Shown here: one piece after another, positions 10,883 through 19,419 of the stretch
Numbering within the stretch: the stretch's first letter is position 1
Layout of the letters: each line of letters opens with the position of its first letter
Assembly (NCBI GenBank): GCA_017458265.1
Contig: JAFTFV010000027.1
Coordinates: 1-51,455 of the forward strand
DNA from: Bacteroidales bacterium
GTDB taxonomy: Bacteria; Bacteroidota; Bacteroidia; Bacteroidales; UBA932
Length of the DNA stretch: 51,455 bases
Reading direction: 5' to 3'
Position numbers and translations under genes: made by a program
Notes under the pieces: generated by a model
Told to the model about the DNA's origin: nothing
The model's input: only the letters and a program-made list of their open reading frames with translations
The model's database searches: none

Positions 10883-12012
10883 CAGATTTCCTTTGTAAAT
10901 ACTCTTCTGCGGCGTTTGAATTCCCTGCGGTAGTCGTTCCAGAGGTTCTGTACCTTGTTGTTGGACTCCATCTCGGCATTTGATTCACCATACTTGAACC
11001 CGCCTTCCTGGATGGCAGGAATAAGCTCGTTGAAGAGCATGGCGTGGACACCGCGGTTGCGGTATTCGGGATCCACTGCGATGAGCATGAGTTCAAGGGC
11101 CTCTTCGTGCTTGATGTACATGGATTTGATCACATGCCACCAGCCGAAGGGGAACAGATATCCGCGGCATTTGTGCACAGCATGGGCAAGCGACGGCATG
11201 CTCACTGCGAGTGCCACCAGTTTGCCGTCCTTGTCTTCTACAAGCGTCACATAGCGGAGGTCCAGAAGGCCAAGGTAAGTGTCCACGTAGGAATCGATAA
11301 CCTCAGGAGGAAGCACGGTGAAGTCGAAGAGTTCGCAGTATGTGCGGTTCACAAGGTCGAAAATCTTGCGGCCGTACTGCTCTTTCTTCACTTCACGCTT
11401 GGAGATTTTGCGAATCTTGAGGCCGTAGCGTTCAGATATGAGTGCCGATGCTCTCACAATCTTGTCAGGGGCCTTATCAGGAACGTATATCCTATACTCC
11501 AGCCAGTCATTTACCTTACCCATTCCAAGGGCCTCGAAGTGCTCTCCGTAGTAGGGATAATTGTACTTGAGCATGAAGGAGGAAATGTCGTCGAATCCTT
11601 CGATTACGCATCCTTCGTTGTCAAAATCCGTAAAACCGAGCGGACCGGAAATCTGGGTCATTCCATATTCTTTTCCGAAGGTAATCACAGCCTCTATGAG
11701 GGCTTTGGATACCTCCTTGTCATCTATGAAGTCAATCCATCCGAAACGCACTTCTGCGTGGTTCCAGTCGCGGTTTGCGATTTCATTGATGATTGCCATC
11801 ACGCGGCCGACAATCTTTCCGTCCTTGTATGCAAGGAACTTTCTGGACTTGGAATACTTGCCCATTGGATTCTTCTTAGGATTCAGGGCGGTAAGCTCAT
11901 CCAGGTACAGATTGGGGACGTAATAAGGGCAATCCTTATACAAATGCAAAGGGAACTTCACGAATTCGCGAAGTTCCTTTGCTGATTCAACCGTTTTTAT
12001 TGTAACAGGCAT
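10882..12012 (-). CDS. GNAT-superfamily N-acetyltransferase-like protein
   Basis: A 376-residue cytoplasmic protein. The C-terminal third has a GNAT acetyl-CoA loop: LMLIAVDPEYRNRGVHAML, with the R/Q-x-x-G-x-G/A pattern represented by RNRGVHA. The N-terminal part holds a second GNAT-like half (residues about 55-120, FLAYKDGKIVGRVMAII), suggesting two GNAT domains in tandem. I recognise the family as a conserved Bacteroidota hypothetical acetyltransferase; its substrate is unknown. The gene starts 30 bp after the DUF5723 gene, with no -7 box in the gap, and overlaps rarA by one base, so it probably belongs to a four-gene transcript. Confidence 0.75.
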   Translation of the reverse strand: MPVTIKTVESAKELREFVKFPLHLYKDCPYYVPNLYLDELTALNPKKNPMGKYSKSRKFLAYKDGKIVGRVMAIINEIANRDWNHAEVRFGWIDFIDDKEVSKALIEAVITFGKEYGMTQISGPLGFTDFDNEGCVIEGFDDISSFMLKYNYPYYGEHFEALGMGKVNDWLEYRIYVPDKAPDKIVRASALISERYGLKIRKISKREVKKEQYGRKIFDLVNRTYCELFDFTVLPPEVIDSYVDTYLGLLDLRYVTLVEDKDGKLVALAVSMPSLAHAVHKCRGYLFPFGWWHVIKSMYIKHEEALELMLIAVDPEYRNRGVHAMLFNELIPAIQEGGFKYGESNAEMESNNKVQNLWNDYRREFKRRRRVFTKEI

Positions 12013-12042
12013 TGGTTCAGGTTTTTAGTACACGTGCTTTTG

Positions 12043-14148
12043 TTAAAGCGTAGGGAACTCGAATACGGTAGGAGCTGCGGGAGCTTCTTCCTTTGCGGGT
12101 TCATTTGCAGGCTCCTCTGTCTTGGGGGCTTCCTCTGCAGGTGCTGCTTCAGGTGCGGGTTCGAGGATGGTCTCGAGGAGAGTCTCGGCCTCTGAAGGCT
12201 TTGCCTCTTCGGGCTGTACTTCAGGAGCGGCGGGTTCCTGCTCGATAGTGGCCTTTGCGGCTTCGAATTCGGCAGCCTTGGCCTCGAGGGCGGCGTTGGT
12301 GGCAGCAGCCTTTGCTGCAGCCTTGGCGGCCTTCTCCTGTGCCTTTGCAGCCTTGGCGGCTTCCTTTGCAGCCTTGGCGTCGGCCTTGGCCTGCTTTTCA
12401 GCCTCCTTGGCGGCCTTTGCTTCTTCAGCGGCCTGTGCCTTTGCTATCTTTTCGGCTTCCTTGGCTTCTTTTTCTGCCTGCTTTGCAGCCTTGGCTTCTT
12501 CAGCGGCCTGGATCTTGGCCTGCTTTTCAGCCTCCTTGGCTTCCTTCTCTGCCTGCTTTGCGGCTTCCTTCTCTGCCTTCTCGTATTCCTTCAGCTGCTG
12601 CTCCTTGGCCTTCTGCTCTTCCTTCTCCTTCTTCTCTGCAGCCTTGGCTTCGGCCTTTTCCTTCTGCTCCAGGATGATGGACTTCGACATCTTGCGGTAA
12701 TCGATCTGGCGCTTGCCAAGTGCGAAGGAGAGACCTACGTAAGCATTGAGATTGAGGTCGTCTGCGGGCATGAGGGCGTTCTTCTTGATTGCGGCGGGAA
12801 CGCTGTCAGGAAGAAGGGCGCCGATGTTCACGAGATTCAGAGGCACGGATACGGCATCAACACCGACAAACAGGTTGAACAGTGAAGGATGCAGGTTGAT
12901 GGCTGCGCCGAATACCTTGAAATTGTCACCGAGCCTTGTGCTCACGGATGCGCTCAGGAAATTGAGGGGTGTCCAGTTGGCAGAAAGGAGGATGTCATTG
13001 GTATTGAATGCAAACTTGCCGCCGTACATGGTGTAAAGGGCACCGATTGACAGACGCTGATAGAAAGGAACGCGGACTTCAAGGCCTCCGTTTACACGGA
13101 AAGGAATCTGCTCCCACTTGGAGCCGAGGGTCTTGGCGGGTGTTTCGGGCTCGACTGCCTTGAATTTGAAGAGGTCGGGCAGCGTTTTTACGAAATTGTC
13201 AAGCTGGTCGCCGTCGGCGGAATCGGCAGACATCTCCACGCTCTGAGCATAGTCGGAATTGCCGATGATTTCATTGGCCCAGTTCACATAACCGAAGTCC
13301 AGGATGGAAGCGGAAAGGGTGAGCCAGGGGAGGAAGTTAATGCTGAGACCTGCATCGATAGCTCCGCCAAGGCCGATGTTCTTTGTGATCTTCTGGGCAT
13401 TGATGACGGGCTTTGTGAAATCGATGAAGCCTTCTGAATCATTGTTGAATTCTGCGAAAGGAACGGAACCGGAGAGGGTACCCTTGCTCACGATGTTCCA
13501 GTTGGTTCCAGTTACGGCAACTTTCAGATTGTCCATCGTCATGCTGGCATTTGCAAGGCCTACGAGAGCCTTGATGCGGATACCGTATGAGAAGACGTTC
13601 TTGACAATCTTGCTGGTGCCGTATGCGAGTTCCAGATAGTTCCTGGATGAAAGGCCGGTGCCGGAGAAATCGAAGGTGTCTCCGTTCGATGCGCCGTCCT
13701 TAAGGAAGCGGAACAGGTCATAGGGAAGGTCAAGGCGGTTGGCTGTCTTGACAGAAACGTCAAATGTGGAGAAGGAGACCTTTTCCTTGTTCCAGTGACC
13801 GCGTGAAATCAGGTTCACGTTGGATGAGAACTCGAACTTGTTCAGGGCATCCTGGTTGAAACCGGAAAGGAAATCTGCAGAGCTGATATCCTTGTTGAGT
13901 GCAAGGACATACTGGCCTTCTGCGTTCTTCTTTACGAAGTCGGAGAATCCGAAGTCACTCTGGATGTTTGCCCCGAACTGGCCAAGGCCGATGGAGAAGA
14001 AGTTGTGCTCGCTGGCGAAGGCAGGGTTCATGCGGTAGGCATACTGGTAGCCACCCAGGAAGTAGCCGGTCCTGAAGTCCTGGGCGCTTGCAGATGCAAC
14101 GCTCAGGAGAATAATGGACGATGCTACGAATAGTTTAGCAGTTTTCAT
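12043..14148 (-). CDS. DUF5723-type outer-membrane barrel protein with long Ala/Lys/Glu helical C-terminal extension
   Basis: A 701-residue exported protein. A Sec signal peptide (1-22, ending SASAQ) leads into a beta-rich region (23-485) that reads like an outer-membrane barrel: alternating strands with Gly/aromatic girdles, beginning YFLGGYQYAYRMNPAFA, as in DUF5723 proteins. Residues about 490-635 are almost only A, K, E and Q (AEKEAKEAEKQAK and variants), predicting one long charged alpha-helix. Residues 636-695 are Pro/Glu/Ala-rich, and the end is VFEFPTL. The barrel is the expected size and the extension unusual. It sits 21 bp behind a lipoprotein gene with which it probably works. Function unknown; the helix could span periplasm or bind peptidoglycan or a TonB/Tol partner. 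Confidence 0.75.
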   Translation of the reverse strand: MKTAKLFVASSIILLSVASASAQDFRTGYFLGGYQYAYRMNPAFASEHNFFSIGLGQFGANIQSDFGFSDFVKKNAEGQYVLALNKDISSADFLSGFNQDALNKFEFSSNVNLISRGHWNKEKVSFSTFDVSVKTANRLDLPYDLFRFLKDGASNGDTFDFSGTGLSSRNYLELAYGTSKIVKNVFSYGIRIKALVGLANASMTMDNLKVAVTGTNWNIVSKGTLSGSVPFAEFNNDSEGFIDFTKPVINAQKITKNIGLGGAIDAGLSINFLPWLTLSASILDFGYVNWANEIIGNSDYAQSVEMSADSADGDQLDNFVKTLPDLFKFKAVEPETPAKTLGSKWEQIPFRVNGGLEVRVPFYQRLSIGALYTMYGGKFAFNTNDILLSANWTPLNFLSASVSTRLGDNFKVFGAAINLHPSLFNLFVGVDAVSVPLNLVNIGALLPDSVPAAIKKNALMPADDLNLNAYVGLSFALGKRQIDYRKMSKSIILEQKEKAEAKAAEKKEKEEQKAKEQQLKEYEKAEKEAAKQAEKEAKEAEKQAKIQAAEEAKAAKQAEKEAKEAEKIAKAQAAEEAKAAKEAEKQAKADAKAAKEAAKAAKAQEKAAKAAAKAAATNAALEAKAAEFEAAKATIEQEPAAPEVQPEEAKPSEAETLLETILEPAPEAAPAEEAPKTEEPANEPAKEEAPAAPTVFEFPTL
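12244..12681 (-). repeat. Degenerate in-gene repeat encoding the K/A/E helix
   Basis: Imperfect tandem units rich in GCC, AAG and GAG codons encode residues about 490-635 of the DUF5723-type protein. Units such as EKEAKEAEKQAK recur with changes, spaced roughly 30-35 residues apart, suggesting expansion by slippage or unequal crossing-over. The next 200 bp encode a Pro/Glu/Ala tail. Confidence 0.75.
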
Positions 14149-14169
14149 AAGTTATTATGTTGATTTTGA

Positions 14170-16005
14170 TTACTTTACGATATCTTTTAGGTCTGTAGTG
14201 ATACCCTGGGGGAGACCTACCTTGACATTCTTTACGGTAATGCTCTGTTTCTCGTTGAGAGGAATGCCCGCAAAGTCCTTGTCGCTGTAGGCGCTCATCT
14301 TGAGGCCGATACCCTTGATAATGCTGCTGTTGGCAGGAAGGGTGAATGAAATCTTGACATCGGTGGTCTGTGCATTGCCCAGAGAGCCTGCTGCAACCTT
14401 GTCAAAGTGTGCCTTTACACCGGGAATTGCGTTCTTGGAAGCATCCAGGGCCTGAATCTCGATACCGAAGTTAAGGGGAATGGAGTTGACAGCGGTGAGG
14501 CTGATGTCGACGGGAGTTTCGCCTTTGATGATGTCACCGGTCTTTCCAAGGTTAACGTCAATTTCTTCATCGATGCCAAGGGAGAGGCGGGTGTCGGCGG
14601 TAAATGAAACAGGTGCTTCGAAACCTACGGAGAAGGTTCCGCCGTAGTTCTTTCCGGATTCAACGGTAATCCACTGGCTGTCGTCGAAGATGATGTCGAA
14701 ATCCCTTGCCTCGATGCGGGTGGGGAGGGGAGAGAGTATTTTTCCAAGTTCGGGATCGTCAATTGTGTGAGAAGTCTTCGTGAATGCAGGGAAGTTGAGA
14801 GGGCCGATGGCGATGTTGTGGTTGACAGTACTTCCCGTCATGGCGACGAGATTTGTCTTGAGGCCGAAATCGAAGGGGAGTGCGCTCTCTACCTGAAGGT
14901 TGACCTTGACGTCGGAAAGTTCGACGTGGGCGTCGGAATCGGAGAGGAAATCGGGAAGACCGTCAATGTCGAAACCGAAGTTTCCAGCATCGAATGAAGG
15001 AAGGGCATCCTTTGACAGGCAGATAGTTGCATTCGCAAGCTGCACCTTTTCAGCGGCGTATTCATATCCGATTACAAAAGCCGTGAGGGGAGTGTCCTCC
15101 GATACCACAACAGCCTTGTGGGATCCAAGTACGACTTCCTTCTTGCTGCCGTTGAAATCGGCAGGGTTGATGGCGATTTTGCCATTGACGGAGACATTGC
15201 CGCTGAGATTGAGCCCATTTGCGGTGGAAATGCCGTTGGGGAAGTCAAGAGCCTTGAGAGTGAGGCCGATGGAAAGGCCCTGGCCAAGGATTACGTCAAC
15301 ATCCTTACCGGCGGTGATGACATTGTTGCCGGAAAGGATGAAATCGGGATTGTCGCAGGCCGAGAACTGCATGAATTCGGGGAAAGTGATTGAAGTACCC
15401 TCCTTGAAAACCAGTTTAGTGAAGGGAATTCCTGCGGGAACAAGACGGAAGGAAATGCTTCCGGAAAGGTCTGCCTTGCGGAATTTGCTGATGAGCTTGG
15501 GAAAATCACCGATGGAGGAATCGAGGTCGAAGACGAAGCTGAAATCCTGGGACAGGAGACTTTCGAAAAAGTCGATGTCAATGCCGGGAATGGCTGCAGC
15601 GAGGGCGGCCTTGTCTTCTTCATTATACTCCAGAGGAGCATTTGCGGGAATCTTTGCCTCAGTGAGGGTGATTGCCGTATTCTTGTTTCCCGAGAAATTC
15701 AAGGCAAACTGTGAGGCGTCGAAGGTAAATCCGTCACCAAGTGTCTGAGGTTCAAGATTATAAGTAATAGCGTATTCTCCTTCTGCAGAAACCGTGACAG
15801 TTCCGTTGGAGCCGTCAGCGGAAATGAGGTCTTTGAGAGTGAAGGTTTTCTCATTGAGCACCGTAATCTCAGTACCGGGAGCAACTGTTACCTCGGTGTT
15901 GATCTCATCGACGTTCTCGATGTTCACCAAGCCGTTACATCCCTGGAGAAAAGCAGCAGCAAAAGTGATTGCTGCAATGCATCCGATGGAATAGATTCTC
16001 TTCAT
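14170..16005 (-). CDS. Large beta-rich lipoprotein, partner of the DUF5723-type barrel
   Basis: A 611-residue lipoprotein with signal peptide and lipobox FLQGC (Cys23). The mature part is almost entirely predicted beta-sheet, with many alternating hydrophobic/polar strands and repeated phrases such as LNLSGNVSVNGKIAIN and VELSDVKVNLQV. No catalytic motif is visible. It has no SusD/SusE look and lies beside no SusC. It is the first gene of the transcript that continues into the DUF5723-type gene 21 bp downstream; both have a promoter only upstream of this one. I do not know its function. A surface or periplasmic structural role alongside the barrel protein is an inference. Confidence 0.65.
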   Translation of the reverse strand: MKRIYSIGCIAAITFAAAFLQGCNGLVNIENVDEINTEVTVAPGTEITVLNEKTFTLKDLISADGSNGTVTVSAEGEYAITYNLEPQTLGDGFTFDASQFALNFSGNKNTAITLTEAKIPANAPLEYNEEDKAALAAAIPGIDIDFFESLLSQDFSFVFDLDSSIGDFPKLISKFRKADLSGSISFRLVPAGIPFTKLVFKEGTSITFPEFMQFSACDNPDFILSGNNVITAGKDVDVILGQGLSIGLTLKALDFPNGISTANGLNLSGNVSVNGKIAINPADFNGSKKEVVLGSHKAVVVSEDTPLTAFVIGYEYAAEKVQLANATICLSKDALPSFDAGNFGFDIDGLPDFLSDSDAHVELSDVKVNLQVESALPFDFGLKTNLVAMTGSTVNHNIAIGPLNFPAFTKTSHTIDDPELGKILSPLPTRIEARDFDIIFDDSQWITVESGKNYGGTFSVGFEAPVSFTADTRLSLGIDEEIDVNLGKTGDIIKGETPVDISLTAVNSIPLNFGIEIQALDASKNAIPGVKAHFDKVAAGSLGNAQTTDVKISFTLPANSSIIKGIGLKMSAYSDKDFAGIPLNEKQSITVKNVKVGLPQGITTDLKDIVK

Positions 16006-16046
16006 AAGTATTTAAGCTATTTGATTATTGTCTTCCTAATTAAGTA

Positions 16047-16054
16047 CAAATATA
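16047..16054 (-). promoter_or_regulatory. -7 box of lipoprotein/DUF5723 operon (TATATTTG)
   Basis: Minus-strand TATATTTG matches the -7 consensus exactly, 41 nt upstream of the ATG at 16005. No TTG is seen at the -33 position, where the palindrome at 16076-16087 begins instead. Confidence 0.55.
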
Positions 16055-16075
16055 GCATTTTTCATTTCATATCAC

Positions 16076-16087
16076 ACACGCGCGTGT
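16076..16087. promoter_or_regulatory. 12-bp perfect palindrome ACACGCGCGTGT, possible operator
   Basis: A perfect palindrome of alternating purine and pyrimidine bases at the -33 position of the lipoprotein operon promoter. It is conspicuous in an otherwise AT-rich intergenic region and is placed where an activator or repressor could act. A second, weaker inverted repeat (ATTGT-TAC-ACAAT, 16137-16149) lies on the rlmD side. Confidence 0.35.
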
Positions 16088-16164
16088 AAAATTTGCCTTT
16101 CAAATGGTAAAATTGACTAAAAATAAGCATATTTATATTGTTACACAATTTATATTATGTTAAG

Positions 16165-16195
16165 TTGAGTATTTGTAAAAAATCCCCTACCTTTG
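16165..16195 (+). promoter_or_regulatory. rlmD promoter (-33 TTG, -7 TACCTTTG)
   Basis: TTG at 16165-16167 and TACCTTTG at 16188-16195 are 20 bp apart. An in-frame TTG at 16193 lies inside the -7 box and cannot be a start; it sets the true start at ATG 16214. Confidence 0.7.
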
Positions 16196-16213
16196 CAAAG
16201 CAAAAGAAACGCT

Positions 16214-17623
16214 ATGTCAAGAAAAAGAGTTGATCTCCTCCTGGAGAACGTGGAAATCGAAAAAATCGCTGCCGAGGGCAAAGGTCTCGCACATGTAGAC
16301 GGAATGGTCGTGTTCGCAGATTACGCCGTTCCCGGAGATATCGTGAACATCAGGGTCCTGAAAAAGAAGAAAAACTACATGGAAGGCCGGATTGAAAAGC
16401 TCGTGCAGCCTTCAAAAGACCGACTGGAGCCCTTCTGCAGCCATTTTGGCGTCTGTGGCGGCTGCCGCTGGCAGCATCTCCCGTACGAGATCCAGCTGGA
16501 AGCAAAACGTCAGCAGGTCGAAGACCAGCTTGTCAGAATCGGCCATCTGAACGTTCCTGAAATCAGGCCTACGCTCCCCTCAGAAAAGATTCAGTATTAC
16601 CGTAACAAGCTGGAATTCAGCGCATCTGAGCGCCGCTGGCTGCTTCCCGGAGAGAATCCTGACGAAGTTCCAGAGAACGACCGCGTGGGACTCGGTTTCC
16701 ATGTGGGCAAATTCTTTGACAAGGTGCTGGATATCAAGCAGTGCCACCTCCAGGCAGAGCCTTCCAACTCAATCAGGCTCTTTATCAAGCGTTTCTGCAT
16801 TGAAAACGGATATAGTTTCTACAATATACGGGAAAATCACGGCTTCTTCCGCAACATGTTCGTCAGAACCACGGAAGACGGCCAAGTGATGCTCATCGTA
16901 TGCTTCGGCACTGCCGACATGCCCAAAATCACCGCCCTCCTTGACGCCGTCCAGGCTGAATTCCCGCAGATTACAAGCCTCTATTACGTTGTAAACGAGA
17001 AGCTTAACGACTCCATCGGAGACCTCTCCCCTGTCCTTTACAAGGGCTCCCCTGCCATCTATGAAAGCATGGAAAACCTCCGGTTCAAGATAGGTCCCAA
17101 GTCCTTCTACCAGACCAATTCTGCACAGGCATACCGCCTCTACAGCGTTGCAAGGGAGTTCGCCGCCCTCACCGGAAATGAGTTCGTATATGACCTCTAC
17201 ACCGGAACCGGCACCATCGCCCAGTTCGTCAGCGCAAAGGCGAAAAAGGTCATCGGCATAGAGTATGTGCCGGAGGCAATCGAGGACGCAAAGGCCAATG
17301 CCGATGCCAACGGAATCACCAACTGCGAATTCTTTGCCGGAGACATGAAAGACGTTCTTTCTGAGGCGTTTATAGAAGAGCACGGCAGGCCGGACGTGAT
17401 AATCCTGGACCCGCCGCGTGCCGGTATCCACCCTTCGGTAGCAGACGTCATACTGAAAGCCGCCCCTGAAAGGATGGTCTATGTAAGCTGCAACCCCGCA
17501 TCACAGGCAAGGGACCTTGCCATTCTGTGCAAGGACTACTTCATCACGGCCGTACAGCCCGTTGACATGTTCCCCCACACCATGCACGTAGAGAACGTGG
17601 TTGCGCTTGAGAGAAAGGCCTAA
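16214..17623 (+). CDS. rlmD: 23S rRNA (uracil-5)-methyltransferase, RlmD/RumA family
   Basis: SAM-dependent methyltransferase making 5-methyluridine in RNA. The 469-residue protein has an N-terminal TRAM domain (about 1-65), iron-sulfur ligands CSHFGVCGGC (Cys75, Cys81, Cys84) with a likely fourth Cys in KQCHLQ, the SAM motif YDLYTGTGT, DPPRAG, and the catalytic cysteine in YVSCNP. RlmD, RlmC and related enzymes differ in target uridine and the exact site cannot be assigned; RlmD is the usual label for this form in Bacteroidota. The ATG at 16214 is chosen because upstream codons fall in the promoter. Its TAA interlocks with the TAG of the convergent M6 protease gene. Confidence 0.9.
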   Translation: MSRKRVDLLLENVEIEKIAAEGKGLAHVDGMVVFADYAVPGDIVNIRVLKKKKNYMEGRIEKLVQPSKDRLEPFCSHFGVCGGCRWQHLPYEIQLEAKRQQVEDQLVRIGHLNVPEIRPTLPSEKIQYYRNKLEFSASERRWLLPGENPDEVPENDRVGLGFHVGKFFDKVLDIKQCHLQAEPSNSIRLFIKRFCIENGYSFYNIRENHGFFRNMFVRTTEDGQVMLIVCFGTADMPKITALLDAVQAEFPQITSLYYVVNEKLNDSIGDLSPVLYKGSPAIYESMENLRFKIGPKSFYQTNSAQAYRLYSVAREFAALTGNEFVYDLYTGTGTIAQFVSAKAKKVIGIEYVPEAIEDAKANADANGITNCEFFAGDMKDVLSEAFIEEHGRPDVIILDPPRAGIHPSVADVILKAAPERMVYVSCNPASQARDLAILCKDYFITAVQPVDMFPHTMHVENVVALERKA

Positions 17624-19419
17624 TCGACCTTTATTTCTGCCGATATCGTCTCCTTCCTGCCGTCACTGTAAGTGAGGCGGGCCTTTACCTTATGGACACC
17701 CTTGACAAGGCTCACAGAGGCCCCGGAGACCATTTTTCCGTCAAAATACCAGTTCACGGAAGACGGTGCTGAATACTCGGGGAAGGCCACTTCGAGCTTC
17801 AGGGACTCCCCTGCCGAAAACTTGCCTCCGCCAAGGTCTATGTATGCGTATCCAAGCGCTGTAAGCGACTCCTCCGAAATCACTGAAGAAGGATTGTATG
17901 CGTTCATGTGCACGATGGAGCCGTCATACTTGATGCCCGACAGGCTTGTTCCGTCATTCCGGCCGTTCCAGTCCACAGGACTGTAGCCCGTAATGTTGTT
18001 CTTACCCGGGAAAGGGTATCTTGCCATGGTATCTTCCGGCCAGAAACTGAGCGAGGTCTGGGCATGGGAAGGTACAATGTAGAAACAGGGATGATTCCTG
18101 TCTGCATTGATTGCATTAGTCCTTTCCCAGTTGTACCAAAGCTCATACGGAGTATACTTCCCCACCTTCCTGTCCGTTGACTTGTCTACATGATAGACAT
18201 AGAGACCGTAGGAAATGAAACTGTCCCAGCCGGTGAAATCCCTGCATTCGTAGACGAAGTACTCCCCTTCCGTGGACGATTCGCTTCTGTAAGCGACATT
18301 GTCCTTTATTGACGAAAGCTGAATGTCATCTCCTGTAGGAAGCTCCTTAAGCTCAGATTCTTCCATCCAGCCTAGCATAATCCTCTCCTCTGCATTAAGG
18401 TAAGGCGGAGTGCGTCCATTGTTAAGATACGGGCCGTAATGCATGAGGGAGAAATATGCCAGTCCGTGGGCCGATCCCTCCGACTTGTCTTCATCCGTCT
18501 CGTCGGTATCATAGAAATCGGGAAGTCCCAGGGAATGGGCAAATTCGTGACAGGTTGTGCCGATACCGCACATGTTCACTCCCTCGCTCTTGCTGCCCTT
18601 GAGCTCAGAGGTGCAGAAATAGCGTCCCAGCAGCTTCCCGTCAAGGTATTTCTTCTGGCTGTAATATGCATAGAACTGATGAGGCCAGATGGTCTCTTCG
18701 GCATCGGAAACGCCGTCGTCGTCCCAGTCGCTTTCGGCTTCGTTGTATCCGGCATAGTACATGAGAATCATGTCTACGGTGCCGTCAGAGTCATAATCGT
18801 ACTTTGAAAAGTCTATCCTGTCGTCCAGGAGGGTTGCGCCCTCAATGACGGCAAGAGGGGCATTATCTTCATCTCCTCCGCCATAATAGGCAACATCATT
18901 GGACAGCGTGACAGGGCCGAAGACATCAAACACCGGCTGGTATTTGCCATGTGAATTCTCGAAATAATAGTCCCTTACGGAGCCGGTTGCCCCGTTGTCG
19001 GAATAGCCTTCCTGATTCAGAAGGGCATCGAACTTGGCGGCAGGGTCTGAAATCTTGAAACTTACGTCCTTGAATTCAACCAGAATGACAGGAATGTGCT
19101 TTTCACCGCTCGCCCTGTCATTTTCAACGCGAGTAGACAGCGAGCGCCTCTCCCTTGCCATGGCAGCCTTTCTGGCCATACCCCTTTCGCGGGCGCCGTA
19201 ATCCAGCCGGCCGGGAACGATGAAACCGCGTGAATCCCTTACCACAACCTGTCCCGATTCGTCTGAAACCCAGTGGAAGAACTCGTCTCCGTGGCGTTCC
19301 AGCATCACTACGGTACCGTCCGGCTGCGTATATTTGAATTTTCCGGGCTTTGCCGGAACAGCGAAAACACTTATTGCCACGGCAAACAACGCTGCGGCAA
19401 CCGCAATCAGCCTTTTCAT
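17620..19419 (-). CDS. Secreted M6-family metalloprotease with N-terminal propeptide (cassette copy B)
   Basis: A 599-residue secreted zinc protease. Signal peptide (1-20), then a propeptide-like region (24-107) with the M6-typical QPDGT and HGDEFFHW motifs, then the catalytic domain with HEFAHSLGLPD (291-301; His291, His295 and probably Asp301 bind zinc, Glu292 catalytic) and a Met-turn candidate SLMHYG. A DxDxDG-like loop (DYDSDGTVD) may bind calcium. The C-terminal 50 residues form an Ig-like module (WYFDGKMVSG...KGVHKVKARL) shared with the upstream M6 protease. No type IX secretion C-terminal domain is apparent. Its ATG overlaps the lipoprotein stop by 4 bp. Substrate unknown. Confidence 0.88.
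   Translation of the reverse strand: MKRLIAVAAALFAVAISVFAVPAKPGKFKYTQPDGTVVMLERHGDEFFHWVSDESGQVVVRDSRGFIVPGRLDYGARERGMARKAAMARERRSLSTRVENDRASGEKHIPVILVEFKDVSFKISDPAAKFDALLNQEGYSDNGATGSVRDYYFENSHGKYQPVFDVFGPVTLSNDVAYYGGGDEDNAPLAVIEGATLLDDRIDFSKYDYDSDGTVDMILMYYAGYNEAESDWDDDGVSDAEETIWPHQFYAYYSQKKYLDGKLLGRYFCTSELKGSKSEGVNMCGIGTTCHEFAHSLGLPDFYDTDETDEDKSEGSAHGLAYFSLMHYGPYLNNGRTPPYLNAEERIMLGWMEESELKELPTGDDIQLSSIKDNVAYRSESSTEGEYFVYECRDFTGWDSFISYGLYVYHVDKSTDRKVGKYTPYELWYNWERTNAINADRNHPCFYIVPSHAQTSLSFWPEDTMARYPFPGKNNITGYSPVDWNGRNDGTSLSGIKYDGSIVHMNAYNPSSVISEESLTALGYAYIDLGGGKFSAGESLKLEVAFPEYSAPSSVNWYFDGKMVSGASVSLVKGVHKVKARLTYSDGRKETISAEIKVD

Noticed and set aside
12244-12681. Repetitive DNA that could be taken for a CRISPR array or minisatellite
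   Set aside because: The units are degenerate, without constant spacers, and are fully explained as codons of an A/K/E helix in frame with the barrel protein.
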